The notes under the pieces are model-generated. The model was given only the letters and a program-made list of their open reading frames with translations, had not been told where the DNA came from and made no database searches. Positions 35,385 to 44,728 of a DNA stretch of 64,000 nucleotides are shown here, piece after piece. The translations under genes and the position numbers were made by a program. Origin of the DNA: Gammaproteobacteria bacterium Milos-ODIII6 (GTDB lineage Bacteria > Pseudomonadota > Gammaproteobacteria > Chromatiales > Chromatiaceae). The stretch lies in NCBI GenBank assembly GCA_029228645.1, contig JAPTHR010000008.1:1-64000 (forward strand). Direction: 5' to 3'. How positions within the stretch are numbered: position 1 is the stretch's first letter; each line of letters begins with the position of its first letter.

Positions 35385-35741
35385 TTCGCGGGCAAGCCCG
35401 CTCCTACAATCGAAGACCGATTTTCATCCCGCAGGAGCGCCCTTGGCCGCGAACGCATAAGGATTCGCGGGCAAGCCCGCTCCTACGGTCCCTGGCAAAT
35501 CGTCCGGTCCTGGTGGCGGCACCTTCGCGGGCAAGCCCGCTCCTACAATCGAAGACCGATTTTCATCCCGTAGGACCGCCCTTGGCCGCGAACGCATAGG
35601 GATTCGCGGGCAAGCCCGCTCCTACGGTCCCTGGCAAATGGTCCGGTCCTGGTGGCGGCACCTTCGCGGGCAAGCCCGCTCCTACGACACCTCGGTACTG
35701 CCGAGAACCGCTGGACTCGTAGGAGCGGGCTTGCCCGCGAA
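35385..35741. repeat. REP-like palindrome array 2 with 139-bp tandem duplication
   Basis: Eight palindromic units fill the gap between the dioxygenase and PPDK stops. Most are type C (core GCGGGCAAGCCCGC), with two degenerate type-A units (CGCCCTTGGCCGCG). A block running from one type-C unit through the A-like unit to the next repeats with a period of exactly 139 bases (CCTTCGCGG at 35522 and 35661; ACAATCGAAGACC recurs with the same shift), with only a few differences. The gap holds no gene; as it separates convergent genes the hairpins may end transcription. Confidence 0.9.
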
Positions 35742-35754
35742 CAATCATCGGCGC

Positions 35755-38517
35755 CTATTCAGCCCCCAGCGCGGCGTGCGCCGCTGCGAGGCGCGCCACC
35801 GGCACGCGTGGTGCGGAACAGGAGACGTAGTTCAGGCCGGCGGCGTGGCAGAAGGCGATCGAGGACGGGTGCCCGCCATGCTCGCCACAGATACCGACTG
35901 ACAGGTCGGGCTTGGTCTGCCGGCCCCAATCGACTGCCAGGTGCATGAGCTTGCCCACGCCCTTGGCATCCAGGACCTCGAACGGATTGTCCTGCAGGAT
36001 GCCGCGCTGGTTGTACATCGGCAGGAACTTGTTCTCGGCATCCTCGCGCGAGAACGAGAAGGTCGCCTGGGTGAGGTCGTTGGTACCGAAGGAGAAGAAG
36101 TCCGCCACCTCGGCGAGGTTCTCGGCGCGCATACAGGCGCGCACCACCTCGATCATGGTGCCGAAACGGCAGTTGAGCTTGTGCCCACTGGACTCTTCCA
36201 CTTCGGCGCGGATTTCGTCCACGTACTCCCGGATGACGTTCAGTTCCTCCGCAGTACAGACCTGCGGCACCATCATCTGCGGACGCACCTCCAGGCCCTT
36301 GGCGACGCACTCCGCCTCCGCTTCGAGGATCGCGCGGATCTGCATGCGGTAGATCTCGGGGAAGGTGATCCCGAGGCGCACGCCGCGGTGGCCGAGCATC
36401 GGGTTGACCTCGGTCAGTAACCGCACCTTGCGCAGCATCTGCTCCTTCTTTTCGAGCACGGCCTCGACCATTTCGAGGCGTACGATATTGGTCGGTGCGC
36501 CCTCGCCCTTCTGCTCCAGCAGCATCATGGAACTCGTCAGCACCTCCAGGCCCTGCACCGAATCACGCAGGTGATTGAGCTGCTCGATGTCGCTCAGCAG
36601 CTGGCGCTCGCTCGGCAGGAACTCGTGAATCGGCGGATCCAGCAGGCGAATGGTGACCGGGAAGGGCGCCATCGTCTCGAACAGGCCACGGAAGTCGGCG
36701 CGCTGCATGGGCAGCAGTCGGTCCAGGGCGCTCTGACGCTGTTCGAGCGTCTCGGCGACGATCATCTCGACCACCACGGGCAGCCTTTCGACCGCGTTGA
36801 ACATCCGCTCGGTGCGACACAAGCCGATACCCCGTGCACCGAACTTGAGTGCGCGTGCGGCATCTTCCGGGGTGTCGGCGTTGGCCATGACCTTGAGCAG
36901 CGCCGCTTCGTCTGCCCAGCCGAGCAGCTCGGTCAACTCGCCGGTGAACTCGGGTTCGACCATCGGCACCTGCCCGAGGTAGACGTTACCGCTGGAGCCG
37001 TCGATGGTGATCATGTCGCCTTCACGGATCAGCTGGCTGCCGATGTGCGCCTCGCGGCGTTGCACATCGACGTGGATGCCCTCGGCCCCGGCCACGCAGG
37101 GCTTGCCCATGCCACGCGCGACCACCGCGGCGTGCGAGGTCTTGCCGCCGCGGCTGGTCAGGATACCCTCGGCCGCGAAGAAGCCATGGATGTCCTCCGG
37201 CTTGGTCTCCTCGCGCACCAGGATCACCGGACGGCCCATGTCCTTGCCCTGCACCTCGGCCCGGTCGGCATCGAAAACCGCATAGCCGGACGCCGCTCCC
37301 GGCGAGGCCGGCAGCCCCTGCGCAACCGACTCGCCGGTGAACCCAGGGCTGAGACGGGGATAGAGCATCTGTTCCAGGTGCATCGGATCGACCCGCAAGA
37401 GCGCCTGCTCTCGCGTGATCAGGCCGGCCTTGGCCATCTCCACCGAGGTCCGCACCATGGCCACGGCGTTCATCTTGCCGTTGCGTGTCTGCAGGCAATA
37501 GAGCACGCCGCGCTCGATGGTGAACTCGAAGTCCTGAACCTCGTGGTAGTGGCGCTCGAGGTTGTCACGCAGCGCGTCCAGTTGGTTCGCCATCTCCGGC
37601 ATCTCGTTACGCAGCTCGTGAATCGGCTTGGGGGTACGAATACCGGCGACCACGTCCTCGCCCTGGGCGTTGACCAGGTATTCGCCATACAGCTTGTCCT
37701 CGCCGGTACCCGGGTTACGGGTGAACGCGACGCCGGTCGCGGAGTCATTGCCCCGGTTGCCGAACACCATGGTGCAGACGTTCACCGCGGTGCCATTGGC
37801 CATATCCGGCGTGATCTTGAACTGGCGCCGGTAGTCGATCGCCCGCTTGCCCATCCAGGAACCGAAGACCGCCTTGATCGAGATCTCGAGCTGCTCGAAC
37901 GGGTCTTCCGGGAAGGGACGCCCGGTGTGCTCCTCGAACACCCGCAGGAAGCGTTCGCTGACCTCCTTGAGATCATCCGCGGACAGGCCGACGTCGGTGG
38001 TCACATGCGCGGCCTGCTTGACCGCATTGAACTCGTCGTCGAAGGCCTCGTCCGGCACGCCCATCGCGACCTTGCCGAACAGCTGGATGAAGCGGCGGTA
38101 GGCGTCGTAGCCGAAGCGCGCGTCACCGGTCTGGCGGATTTCTCCCTGCAGGGTCTGTTTGTTCAGGCCGAGGTTGAGAATGGTATCCATCATGCCCGGC
38201 ATGGACAGCGCGGAGCCGCTGCGAACCGACACCAGCAATGGGTTCTCGGGATTGCCGAAACCTTTGCCGGTGGCCTCCTCCACCTGGGCCATGTGCTCGC
38301 GCACCTGGCTCAGCATCGCCTCGGGCACGCTCTTGCTGCCGGAATCGAGGTAGTGCAGGCAGGCCTCGGTGGTGATCACGAAGCCCGGCGGGACGTTCAG
38401 CCCGATCTGAGTCATCTCGCACAGGTTGGCTCCCTTGCCGCCAAGCAGTTGCTTGTTCTTCCCATCACCTTCGGAAAAGGCATATACCCACTTCTTTCCA
38501 CCGGACTCAGCATTCAT
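35755..38517 (-). CDS. ppdK: Pyruvate, phosphate dikinase
   Basis: A 920-aa enzyme that reversibly converts PEP, AMP and PPi into pyruvate, ATP and Pi. The N-terminal ATP-grasp domain shows KWVYAFSEGD, LLGGKGANLCEM and SVRSGSALSMPGMMDTILNLG. The swivelling domain has the catalytic His462 in GGKTSHAAVVARGMGKPCV. The C-terminal PEP-binding barrel has GIGLCRTERMF, GTNDLTQ and the Cys/His region ICGEHGGHPSS. Length fits PPDK and not PEP synthase (about 790 aa). GAGGAAG lies 8 bases before ATG 38517. Known PPDKs are controlled by phosphorylation of the Thr next to the catalytic His; the TSH is present here. No regulator gene is adjacent. Confidence 0.95.
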   Translation of the reverse strand: MNAESGGKKWVYAFSEGDGKNKQLLGGKGANLCEMTQIGLNVPPGFVITTEACLHYLDSGSKSVPEAMLSQVREHMAQVEEATGKGFGNPENPLLVSVRSGSALSMPGMMDTILNLGLNKQTLQGEIRQTGDARFGYDAYRRFIQLFGKVAMGVPDEAFDDEFNAVKQAAHVTTDVGLSADDLKEVSERFLRVFEEHTGRPFPEDPFEQLEISIKAVFGSWMGKRAIDYRRQFKITPDMANGTAVNVCTMVFGNRGNDSATGVAFTRNPGTGEDKLYGEYLVNAQGEDVVAGIRTPKPIHELRNEMPEMANQLDALRDNLERHYHEVQDFEFTIERGVLYCLQTRNGKMNAVAMVRTSVEMAKAGLITREQALLRVDPMHLEQMLYPRLSPGFTGESVAQGLPASPGAASGYAVFDADRAEVQGKDMGRPVILVREETKPEDIHGFFAAEGILTSRGGKTSHAAVVARGMGKPCVAGAEGIHVDVQRREAHIGSQLIREGDMITIDGSSGNVYLGQVPMVEPEFTGELTELLGWADEAALLKVMANADTPEDAARALKFGARGIGLCRTERMFNAVERLPVVVEMIVAETLEQRQSALDRLLPMQRADFRGLFETMAPFPVTIRLLDPPIHEFLPSERQLLSDIEQLNHLRDSVQGLEVLTSSMMLLEQKGEGAPTNIVRLEMVEAVLEKKEQMLRKVRLLTEVNPMLGHRGVRLGITFPEIYRMQIRAILEAEAECVAKGLEVRPQMMVPQVCTAEELNVIREYVDEIRAEVEESSGHKLNCRFGTMIEVVRACMRAENLAEVADFFSFGTNDLTQATFSFSREDAENKFLPMYNQRGILQDNPFEVLDAKGVGKLMHLAVDWGRQTKPDLSVGICGEHGGHPSSIAFCHAAGLNYVSCSAPRVPVARLAAAHAALGAE

Positions 38518-38692
38518 CTGTCGACTTCCTCAACCGCTAGTTACTACAAGACAAACAGCCGCTCCTCAGCTACTCGATCGCTGGTCGCGACAGCTGTCAG
38601 CATTTAATCATGCTTGCGCCTGCAGCAGAATGACATTTGCCAGATTCAGAGCAGTTTTCTTGATCAAGGACACACCACCGCCGGATAAGTAT

Positions 38693-38989
38693 TCAGAGCC
38701 AGTCCCTTGTGGTCGCGATCAACTGCAGGTCCGGGGCCTCCTCGCACAACTGTTGCACCCGTCCCGCCTCTGATTCCAGGTGCCGCCGCTCACTGCCCAC
38801 CAGTGCAACGCCAAGCAGCGCCCGCTGCCATTTGTCGAGATAACCGACCTCGGCGACCGAGGCATTGAAACGGCTGCGGATACGGTCCTTCAGACCCTTG
38901 ATGGCGCCGCGTTTGTCCTTGAGCGAGCGCGCATGCGGGATCAGCACCTCGATCTGTATCAGCAGCACCAGCGCGTAAGACTCGCTCAT
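38693..38989 (-). CDS. DUF503 family protein
   Basis: A 98-aa conserved protein of the DUF503/YlxP family: IQIEVLIPHARSLKDKRGAIKGLKDRIRSRFNASVAEV, shortened here to its hallmarks HARSLKDKR and FNASVAEV. In other bacteria it is often near rbfA and infB and has a ferredoxin-like fold; function is not settled. Its ATG overlaps the stop of the YihY gene by four bases (ATGA), so it is translated from the same mRNA. Confidence 0.88.
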   Translation of the reverse strand: MSESYALVLLIQIEVLIPHARSLKDKRGAIKGLKDRIRSRFNASVAEVGYLDKWQRALLGVALVGSERRHLESEAGRVQQLCEEAPDLQLIATTRDWL

Positions 38990-39915
38990 AAGCGGCCCGG
39001 TCCCTGGTCGGTGTGAAAACCAGTCTCACTATCCGCTTGCCGGTCCTCGCTGTCCTCGAGGGTGCAACGCTCGAATTCGGCGATCACCTGCGCGCCGAAG
39101 AGCAGGATCAGTGCGGCCGCCTCGAAGCTCAGCAGCACGATCACTGCAGTCGCGAGCGAGCCGTAAACGACATTCACCACCGACAGGGTGCTGAAATACC
39201 ACACCAGCAGGTGACGGGTGAGCTCCCACAACAGCGCCGCGACGAAACCGCCGATCAAGGCATGCCGCACCGCGATCCGCCCGACCGGCATGACCAGGTA
39301 GAGCGCCGTCAGCAGCAGCACCAGTCCGGTGACGCCCAACAGGTACAAAACCACCCCTTCGATGCCTTGCAGGTGCCATTCCTGCCCGAACAGCCAGATG
39401 CTGGCCCCATCGATGGACTGCAAGGCCCCGCTGATGAGGGTGATCAGGAGCAGACCCAAACCGATCAGCGCAATGAAAATGAACGGGATCACCGCCGACA
39501 CCAGGAAATGACGCCGCTGGATCGCGACCCGGTGGAAGAAGATCACCGACATGGTGTTCTCCAGCACGGTGAAAGCCAGGGTCGAGAAGAACACCAGGAT
39601 GGCGATGCCGACCCAGCCAACCAGCTCACGATGCCCCAGAAAACCCTCGATGTGTTCGGTCAGAACCGCACCGCCAGCGGGAATGACCAGCTGCACCTCG
39701 CGATTGATGGTTTCCATGAGCGCGTCTGTCGGGTAGATCTGGGACAGCCCGACCAGCAGCAGCGCCAACAGCGGCACGATCGACAGAAGCATATAGTAGG
39801 CCACCGCGCCGGAGAGCAGCAGCCCCTGGTTTTTGCGGAAGCCCCCGATCACTCGCCAGAGAAAGCGACCGGGGCGGCGCATAATGCCCTCGGCGCAACG
39901 GTTCAGGCGGAACAT
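38986..39915 (-). CDS. YihY/UPF0761 family inner-membrane protein
   Basis: A 309-aa protein with six predicted membrane helices. The conserved N-terminal block LLSGAVAYYMLLSIVPLLALLL and the later SATVIVLLSFEAAALILLFGAQ type ending identify the YihY/BrkB family. ATG 39915 (MFRLNRCAEG) is chosen since the longer frame upstream is non-hydrophobic and has no family match. These proteins are often called ribonuclease BN by a historical error; they are not RNases. Their transport role is unproven. It is in an operon with DUF503. Confidence 0.88.
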   Translation of the reverse strand: MFRLNRCAEGIMRRPGRFLWRVIGGFRKNQGLLLSGAVAYYMLLSIVPLLALLLVGLSQIYPTDALMETINREVQLVIPAGGAVLTEHIEGFLGHRELVGWVGIAILVFFSTLAFTVLENTMSVIFFHRVAIQRRHFLVSAVIPFIFIALIGLGLLLITLISGALQSIDGASIWLFGQEWHLQGIEGVVLYLLGVTGLVLLLTALYLVMPVGRIAVRHALIGGFVAALLWELTRHLLVWYFSTLSVVNVVYGSLATAVIVLLSFEAAALILLFGAQVIAEFERCTLEDSEDRQADSETGFHTDQGPGRL

Positions 39916-40066
39916 GACCGTCTGCCTGTCGGCGTCATTTGCGAATGTCTGGACATGGGCTCTGCTGCGCGCGTGGCAAGGCGGATGGAATCGCCGCTCC
40001 AGCGGATGACACACCCGGTTGATCAGGCAGTATAGCCCTGGCGGCCAGCAGTCGCGTCTGCCGTTG

Positions 40067-40909
40067 TCAGCGGCAGAGCTCGTCCGCGAGCTGGCCGAGA
40101 CGCTCCAGACGTCCCTCGATATCGCCGAGGACTGCCTGCAGGCGAGCGTCCGGGAGGACGCTATCCGCATCCGCTGACCGCTCGCCGCCATCCCGGATCC
40201 GCAGTTCGCGCTCGATCCACACACCACAGCACACGCTGTCGGCCAGCAAGCGGACTTCCTCGGGCAGCGCATGACAATCATGGAAGGCAGCCAGGACGAT
40301 CTCCTCCGGCAGCTGCCAGTGGCGCGCCACGGTTTCGCCGGCTGCGAGATAACCTATCCCGCACTCTGCCTGGAGCAGGTGATCGAGGCTGCCAGCCGGC
40401 TCGGTCTCGCACAGCCGCAATGCCCGCTGGGTGGCCTCGGAGCGACTGTCGGCCAACCACAGCAGTCCGATGGTGCGCAGCAGGCCGGCGGTTCGCGCCT
40501 GGTTCGCATTGACATCCGCTGAGTCACTCGCGATCAGGGAAGCCGCCTCAGCGGTCAGCAGCGCGCTCATCCAGTAGCGACGCGAGTTGAACGCCGGGCA
40601 GGCCGCGGGGTTGAATACCTCGGCGATCACGAGTGCCATGGCCACGCTCCGGATCACACCCAGACCCAGCCGGCCACAGGCCATGTCGAGTGATGTGATC
40701 GGCGCAACGGGCGCGGACCACGCGGAGTTTGCCAATCCGAGCACGCGCAATGCGATCGAGGGCGATTCACCGATGACCTGGGCGATATCAGCGTAACCCA
40801 GGCTCTCATCGTTGATCGCATGTAGCAGGCGGTCGACACTGGCCGGCAGGACCGGCACCCGCATGTGTCGGTCCTTTGCCTGCCCGTTTTTACCGATCGG
40901 GATATTCAC
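40067..40909 (-). CDS. HDOD-domain protein
   Basis: A 280-aa protein made mostly of an HDOD domain (residues about 18-215), a degenerate HD-type helical bundle used in signalling. Typical features are SIALRVLGLANSAWSAP, LGLGVIRSVAMALVI and a partial HD-like core (AGLLRTIGLLWLA, where the catalytic His-Asp is absent). It follows the REC-Hpt-GGDEF-EAL gene by 12 bases and is presumably co-transcribed with it. HDOD proteins often work with GGDEF/EAL partners in c-di-GMP or stress signalling; a catalytic role is unlikely. Confidence 0.85.
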   Translation of the reverse strand: MNIPIGKNGQAKDRHMRVPVLPASVDRLLHAINDESLGYADIAQVIGESPSIALRVLGLANSAWSAPVAPITSLDMACGRLGLGVIRSVAMALVIAEVFNPAACPAFNSRRYWMSALLTAEAASLIASDSADVNANQARTAGLLRTIGLLWLADSRSEATQRALRLCETEPAGSLDHLLQAECGIGYLAAGETVARHWQLPEEIVLAAFHDCHALPEEVRLLADSVCCGVWIERELRIRDGGERSADADSVLPDARLQAVLGDIEGRLERLGQLADELCR

Positions 40910-40921
40910 GACTTCCAGGCC

Positions 40922-43885
40922 TTACTCATCGGACTCCGCTTTGACGGCCCGCAGCGCGTGGAAGTCTTTGTCCAGCAGGGGTGTCAGCTCCTCGGGGGGC
41001 ACCGGGCGTGAAAGATAATAGCCCTGCACCATGTCCACACCGAGCGCATGCAGCACCTTGACCTGATCGAGGTCCTCCGCACCCTCCGCGACCAGGCAGT
41101 ACTGCATCGCGTGCGCCAGCCCCACGATCGTACCCAGCACGATGGTGTCGTGTTTGTCGCTCAACATGTCGCTGACGAAGGAACGGTCGATCTTGAGGGT
41201 GTCGATCGGCAGTTTCTTGAGCGACCCGAGGGCCGAGTAACCGGTACCGAAATCGTCGATGGCGATCTGCACCCCCAGGGCGCGCAAATCCTGCAGTACC
41301 TTTATCAGTTCGCGCCCCTCCTGAACCGCGCTCTCGGTGACCTCGACCTGAAACTGCCCGGGCGACAGCCCGGCGGCATCCAGCGCCGCCTGCAGTTGCT
41401 CCTGCAGGTTGGCCTCAGCGAGTTGACGCGGCGAGAAGTTGACCGCCACCTTGAGTTTGTCGTGCCCGGCACGGCTCCAGCGTCCCATCTGCTGGCAGGC
41501 CTCGCGCACCACCCAGTGACCGAGCGCATCGATCAGCCCCATGCGCTCGACCATCGGGATGAAATCGTCAGGCGCCACGATCCCCCGTTCAGGGTGCTGC
41601 CAACGGACCAGGGCCTCCACCCCGACGCAGCAGCCGCTGTCGAGATCCACCTGCGGCTGATAGTGGAGCACGAACTCATCGTGCTGGATGGCGTTGCGGA
41701 TCTCCTGCTCCAGGGCGAGGCGTTGTTCCGCCGCACGGGTCATTTCCACGCGGTAATAGGCATAGCGGTTCTTGCCGGCCTCTTTGGCCGCATACATGGC
41801 GCTGTCAGCCGCCTTGAGCAGACCCATCGGGGTGTCGGCGTCTTCCGGGAAGCGCGCGATACCGACACTGACCTGCGGCCGAATCCGCTGGTGTTTGAGT
41901 TCGAAGGGCTCGTTGACGCGCGCAATACAGCGCGACGCCACCTCGGCCGCATCCAGCCCATCCTCGCTTTCCGAAGCCAGGATGCAGAACTCGTCTCCAC
42001 CCAGGCGTACCACCAGGTCCTCGTCCCGGATGGCGTCTTCGAGGCGTCGTGCGACCTCCTGCAACAACTGGTCACCGACATCGTGTCCCAGGCTGTCATT
42101 GACGTCCTTGAAAGAATCGAGGTCGAGGAAAAGCAGCGACACCAGCTCGTTGTGCCGGCGCGCACTGCTGAGAATCTCCTCCAGGCGGGAGAAAAACAGC
42201 ACCCGGTTGGGCAAACCCGTCAGGCTGTCATAGAAGGCCAGATTGCGCAGCTGGTTTTCCATCGCGCGGATATGGGTCACGTCCTGCACCACGCCCAGCA
42301 GGACCTGGCTACCGGCCCCCTCCTGCTGCAGCTCGATCGCCTGCTGCACGTGCACGCGACTGCCGCTGACCGATTTGAGATGGAAATCGATCGGCTGGCC
42401 GGTGTCGCCATTGCGCGCCTTTTCCAGCACCAGCTCCAGCCGTTTGCGATCCGCGTTGTTTACCAGCGTAAGCAGGCCCTCGTAGCCGGGCAGGCTTGGA
42501 CTGGACTGCAGGCCACACATTGCCGCCAGTTCCTGCGATATCTCGAAGACATCACGATGGGTATCCCAGCGCCAGTAACCCAGATGGGCCAGGCGCTGCG
42601 CACTCTCCAGCTGCAACTGCCGCTCGAGCAGAGCCTTTTCGTTCTGCCGCGCGCGCAACAGGAAACGGATCCGTTGCGTCAGGATCGGGTATGAGAGCGG
42701 CTTGGATGTGAAACCCGAGGCACCTGCGGCAAAAGCGCGTTGCGCCGCCTCTGCATCTTCGAGACCCGTCACCATCAACACCGGGATATCCGCGGCGCGA
42801 ACGTCTTCCTTGAGGCGCTGGCAGACCTCGAAACCGTCCATGCCCTCCATGAGCGCATCCATCAGGACCAGGTCCGGGCGCACCTGCTTTACAAGCGCCA
42901 ATGCATCGGGCCCGTTGGCGGCCTGTTCCACCCGGAAGCCCTCGCGCCGCAGGGCCTCGGCCGTCACCAGGCGAAAAGCCGGATCGTCATCGACCATCAA
43001 CAGGATTTCGCCGTCCGAGCTCGCCGCCGCATTCTCTGGTGACCGCGTTTCTTCCCAGGCCGCCGGCCCGGCCAGGGCCTCCATGAAGCGCGCCATATCC
43101 GCTTCCAGCCCAGGCATGTCCCGTTCCAGGCCATCGCGCGAGCCTGCCTGAGCCAGCTGTTCCATCCGGCGGACCCGTTCCGAAAGATGCGCCGCACCGA
43201 TGTGCGCGCATGAGGATTTCAGGGTATGCGCAGCGAGACGCACGCCATCAAGGTCGCCCCGATGCAGCGCACGGCTCAGCTTGTCGAGGAGCTTGGGAGC
43301 CTCCTGGCGCAACAGCGCCGCCAGCTTGCCGAACATAGAAGGATCTTCGACCCCGAGTGCGCCGGAGAAAGGGGTTTCCTCCAGGGAATCCGGTGCAAAC
43401 GCCAGTGGATCGGAATCCTCCGCCACGGTGGCATGCATCCCGGAATCATCCCCGGGCTTTCGCCTGTGCAGCCAGGTATCCAGGGTCCGACGGAGCGATT
43501 CGCGGGTAAAGGGCTTGCCCATGCGGGCATCCATCCCGGCGTCCTGACAGCGCTGTCCGGTATCCGCACTGGCATCCGCTGTGAGTGCGATGATCGGGAG
43601 CGGCGCCCGTTTCTGCTCCGCTTCCCATGCTCGAATGAGGCGCGTCGCGGTGAAACCGTCCATCCCCGGCATGTGGCAGTCCATCAACACCAGGTCGTAG
43701 TCGTTGCGCTGCACAGCCTCGACCGCCTCACGGCCGTCCTGGGCAAGGTCGGCCTGATAGCCGAGCAGCCTGAGCATGCCGGAGGCAACCTCCTGGTTCA
43801 GGAGGCTGTCCTCGACCACGAGTACCCGGCGCCCCTCGGGACGCTCCGGCGCGCTCACCCGCTCGCTGCCGATGGTGGCCGTCAT
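40922..43885 (-). CDS. REC-Hpt-REC-PAS-GGDEF-EAL signalling protein
   Basis: A 987-aa cytoplasmic protein. Order of parts: receiver 1 (20-140, Asp69 in LVLMDCHMPGMDG), Hpt (about 185-275, His220 in AAHTLKSSCAHIG), receiver 2 (294-410, Asp343), a PAS-like segment (430-540), GGDEF (629-633, with I-site RDED at 620-623) and EAL (757-759) with DDFGTG and QGYYLSRP intact. Both c-di-GMP domains look active. Receiver 1 plus Hpt is normally the tail of a hybrid kinase such as BarA, yet no kinase domain precedes it. It may form a phosphorelay node that ends directly in c-di-GMP control. Its ATG overlaps the small upstream frame by four bases. Confidence 0.92.
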   Translation of the reverse strand: MTATIGSERVSAPERPEGRRVLVVEDSLLNQEVASGMLRLLGYQADLAQDGREAVEAVQRNDYDLVLMDCHMPGMDGFTATRLIRAWEAEQKRAPLPIIALTADASADTGQRCQDAGMDARMGKPFTRESLRRTLDTWLHRRKPGDDSGMHATVAEDSDPLAFAPDSLEETPFSGALGVEDPSMFGKLAALLRQEAPKLLDKLSRALHRGDLDGVRLAAHTLKSSCAHIGAAHLSERVRRMEQLAQAGSRDGLERDMPGLEADMARFMEALAGPAAWEETRSPENAAASSDGEILLMVDDDPAFRLVTAEALRREGFRVEQAANGPDALALVKQVRPDLVLMDALMEGMDGFEVCQRLKEDVRAADIPVLMVTGLEDAEAAQRAFAAGASGFTSKPLSYPILTQRIRFLLRARQNEKALLERQLQLESAQRLAHLGYWRWDTHRDVFEISQELAAMCGLQSSPSLPGYEGLLTLVNNADRKRLELVLEKARNGDTGQPIDFHLKSVSGSRVHVQQAIELQQEGAGSQVLLGVVQDVTHIRAMENQLRNLAFYDSLTGLPNRVLFFSRLEEILSSARRHNELVSLLFLDLDSFKDVNDSLGHDVGDQLLQEVARRLEDAIRDEDLVVRLGGDEFCILASESEDGLDAAEVASRCIARVNEPFELKHQRIRPQVSVGIARFPEDADTPMGLLKAADSAMYAAKEAGKNRYAYYRVEMTRAAEQRLALEQEIRNAIQHDEFVLHYQPQVDLDSGCCVGVEALVRWQHPERGIVAPDDFIPMVERMGLIDALGHWVVREACQQMGRWSRAGHDKLKVAVNFSPRQLAEANLQEQLQAALDAAGLSPGQFQVEVTESAVQEGRELIKVLQDLRALGVQIAIDDFGTGYSALGSLKKLPIDTLKIDRSFVSDMLSDKHDTIVLGTIVGLAHAMQYCLVAEGAEDLDQVKVLHALGVDMVQGYYLSRPVPPEELTPLLDKDFHALRAVKAESDE

Positions 43886-44157
43886 GGAACGGCCCCAGGA
43901 CTGGAACTTCCGGCATTCATCGGCCGCAGCCGCTCCCGCGATCCCTGTCCCTCAATCGCCAGGCGATCGCGACTTGCACCGCTTGTGCCCGCATAGTGTC
44001 TGAGCCGCCTCAATCGTAAGCCCTCGATTACCTTTTCCCTGGGTGCGTCCAGCGAGCCAAAGGGGAGCTCCCGGTGGCCCGTGGGTGAAAACAGTTCGTA
44101 TCCCTCAGCGATCATAGCGGCCGCGTAATCGGGAAACTTAATCAGGTTCCACGGCAT
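43882..44157 (-). CDS. Possible small protein between rnhB and the REC-Hpt gene
   Basis: A 91-codon frame starting inside the end of rnhB (20-base overlap) and ending with a four-base ATGA overlap on the next gene. The N-terminal half ([20 protein letters not shown]) looks protein-like; the C-terminal half is Arg/Ser/Gly-rich and may be chance. No family is recognised. The overlaps on both sides argue for translational coupling; the composition argues against it. Confidence 0.3.
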   Translation of the reverse strand: MPWNLIKFPDYAAAMIAEGYELFSPTGHRELPFGSLDAPREKVIEGLRLRRLRHYAGTSGASRDRLAIEGQGSRERLRPMNAGSSSPGAVP

Positions 44158-44728
44158 CCAGCAGACGCCGTACCGGCGCGAAGCTGCGCCGATGGATGAC
44201 CGTCACCCCGAGGGTTTGCAGTGCCTCGATATGCGCCCTGGTCGGATAACCCTTGTGCTTTTCCAGACCATAGCCGGGGAAGCGCTGCGCGAGGTCGACC
44301 ATCTCGCGGTCACGCGCGACCTTGGCCAGGATGGAGGCGGCCGCGATCGCGGGTTCGCTGGCATCGCCGCCGACGATCGCCTCGCCATCGCATGCAAGGC
44401 CTTCCGGGATACGGTTGCCATCGATCAGCGCTCGTCGCGGCGCGAGCGCAAGGCCCTCGACCGCACGCCGCATGGCGCGCATGCTGGCGTGCAGGATATT
44501 TATCCGGTCGATCTCCTCGACCTCGGCGCGGCCGAGTGACCAGGCCAGCGCATGCGCCCGTATCTCATCGGCGAGCTGCTCGCGCCGTTTTTCACTCAGC
44601 TTTTTGGAATCATCCAGGCCGGCGATCGGGCGCAGGGGGTCGAGAATGACCGCCGCGGCGACCACCGCACCGGCCAAAGGGCCGCGTCCGACCTCGTCCA
44701 CCCCGCAGACCAGGTGTTCAGAGCTCAC
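44138..44728 (-). CDS. rnhB: Ribonuclease HII
   Basis: A 196-aa endonuclease that cuts RNA in RNA-DNA hybrids and single ribonucleotides in DNA. The hallmark [20 protein letters not shown] carries the first catalytic Asp/Glu pair; [13 protein letters not shown], the later Asp of ALIDGNRIP and the region [15 protein letters not shown] are also present. Length matches E. coli RnhB (198 aa). It overlaps the stop of the upstream FGE-like gene by 11 bases, an unusual partner; the common lpxB-rnhB linkage is not seen here. Confidence 0.95.
   Translation of the reverse strand: MSSEHLVCGVDEVGRGPLAGAVVAAAVILDPLRPIAGLDDSKKLSEKRREQLADEIRAHALAWSLGRAEVEEIDRINILHASMRAMRRAVEGLALAPRRALIDGNRIPEGLACDGEAIVGGDASEPAIAAASILAKVARDREMVDLAQRFPGYGLEKHKGYPTRAHIEALQTLGVTVIHRRSFAPVRRLLDAVEPD

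Noticed and set aside
32144-35458. 1104-codon minus-strand frame opposite the GltD-like and HPPD-like genes
   Set aside because: It spans two recognised genes on the opposite strand and is explained by codon-position GC bias.
36571-38607. 678-codon plus-strand frame opposite PPDK
   Set aside because: Antisense shadow of a highly conserved enzyme; no domain recognisable.
38986-39915. Ribonuclease BN, as this family is sometimes named
   Set aside because: The protein is a polytopic membrane protein of the YihY family; real RNase BN is a metallo-beta-lactamase-fold enzyme.
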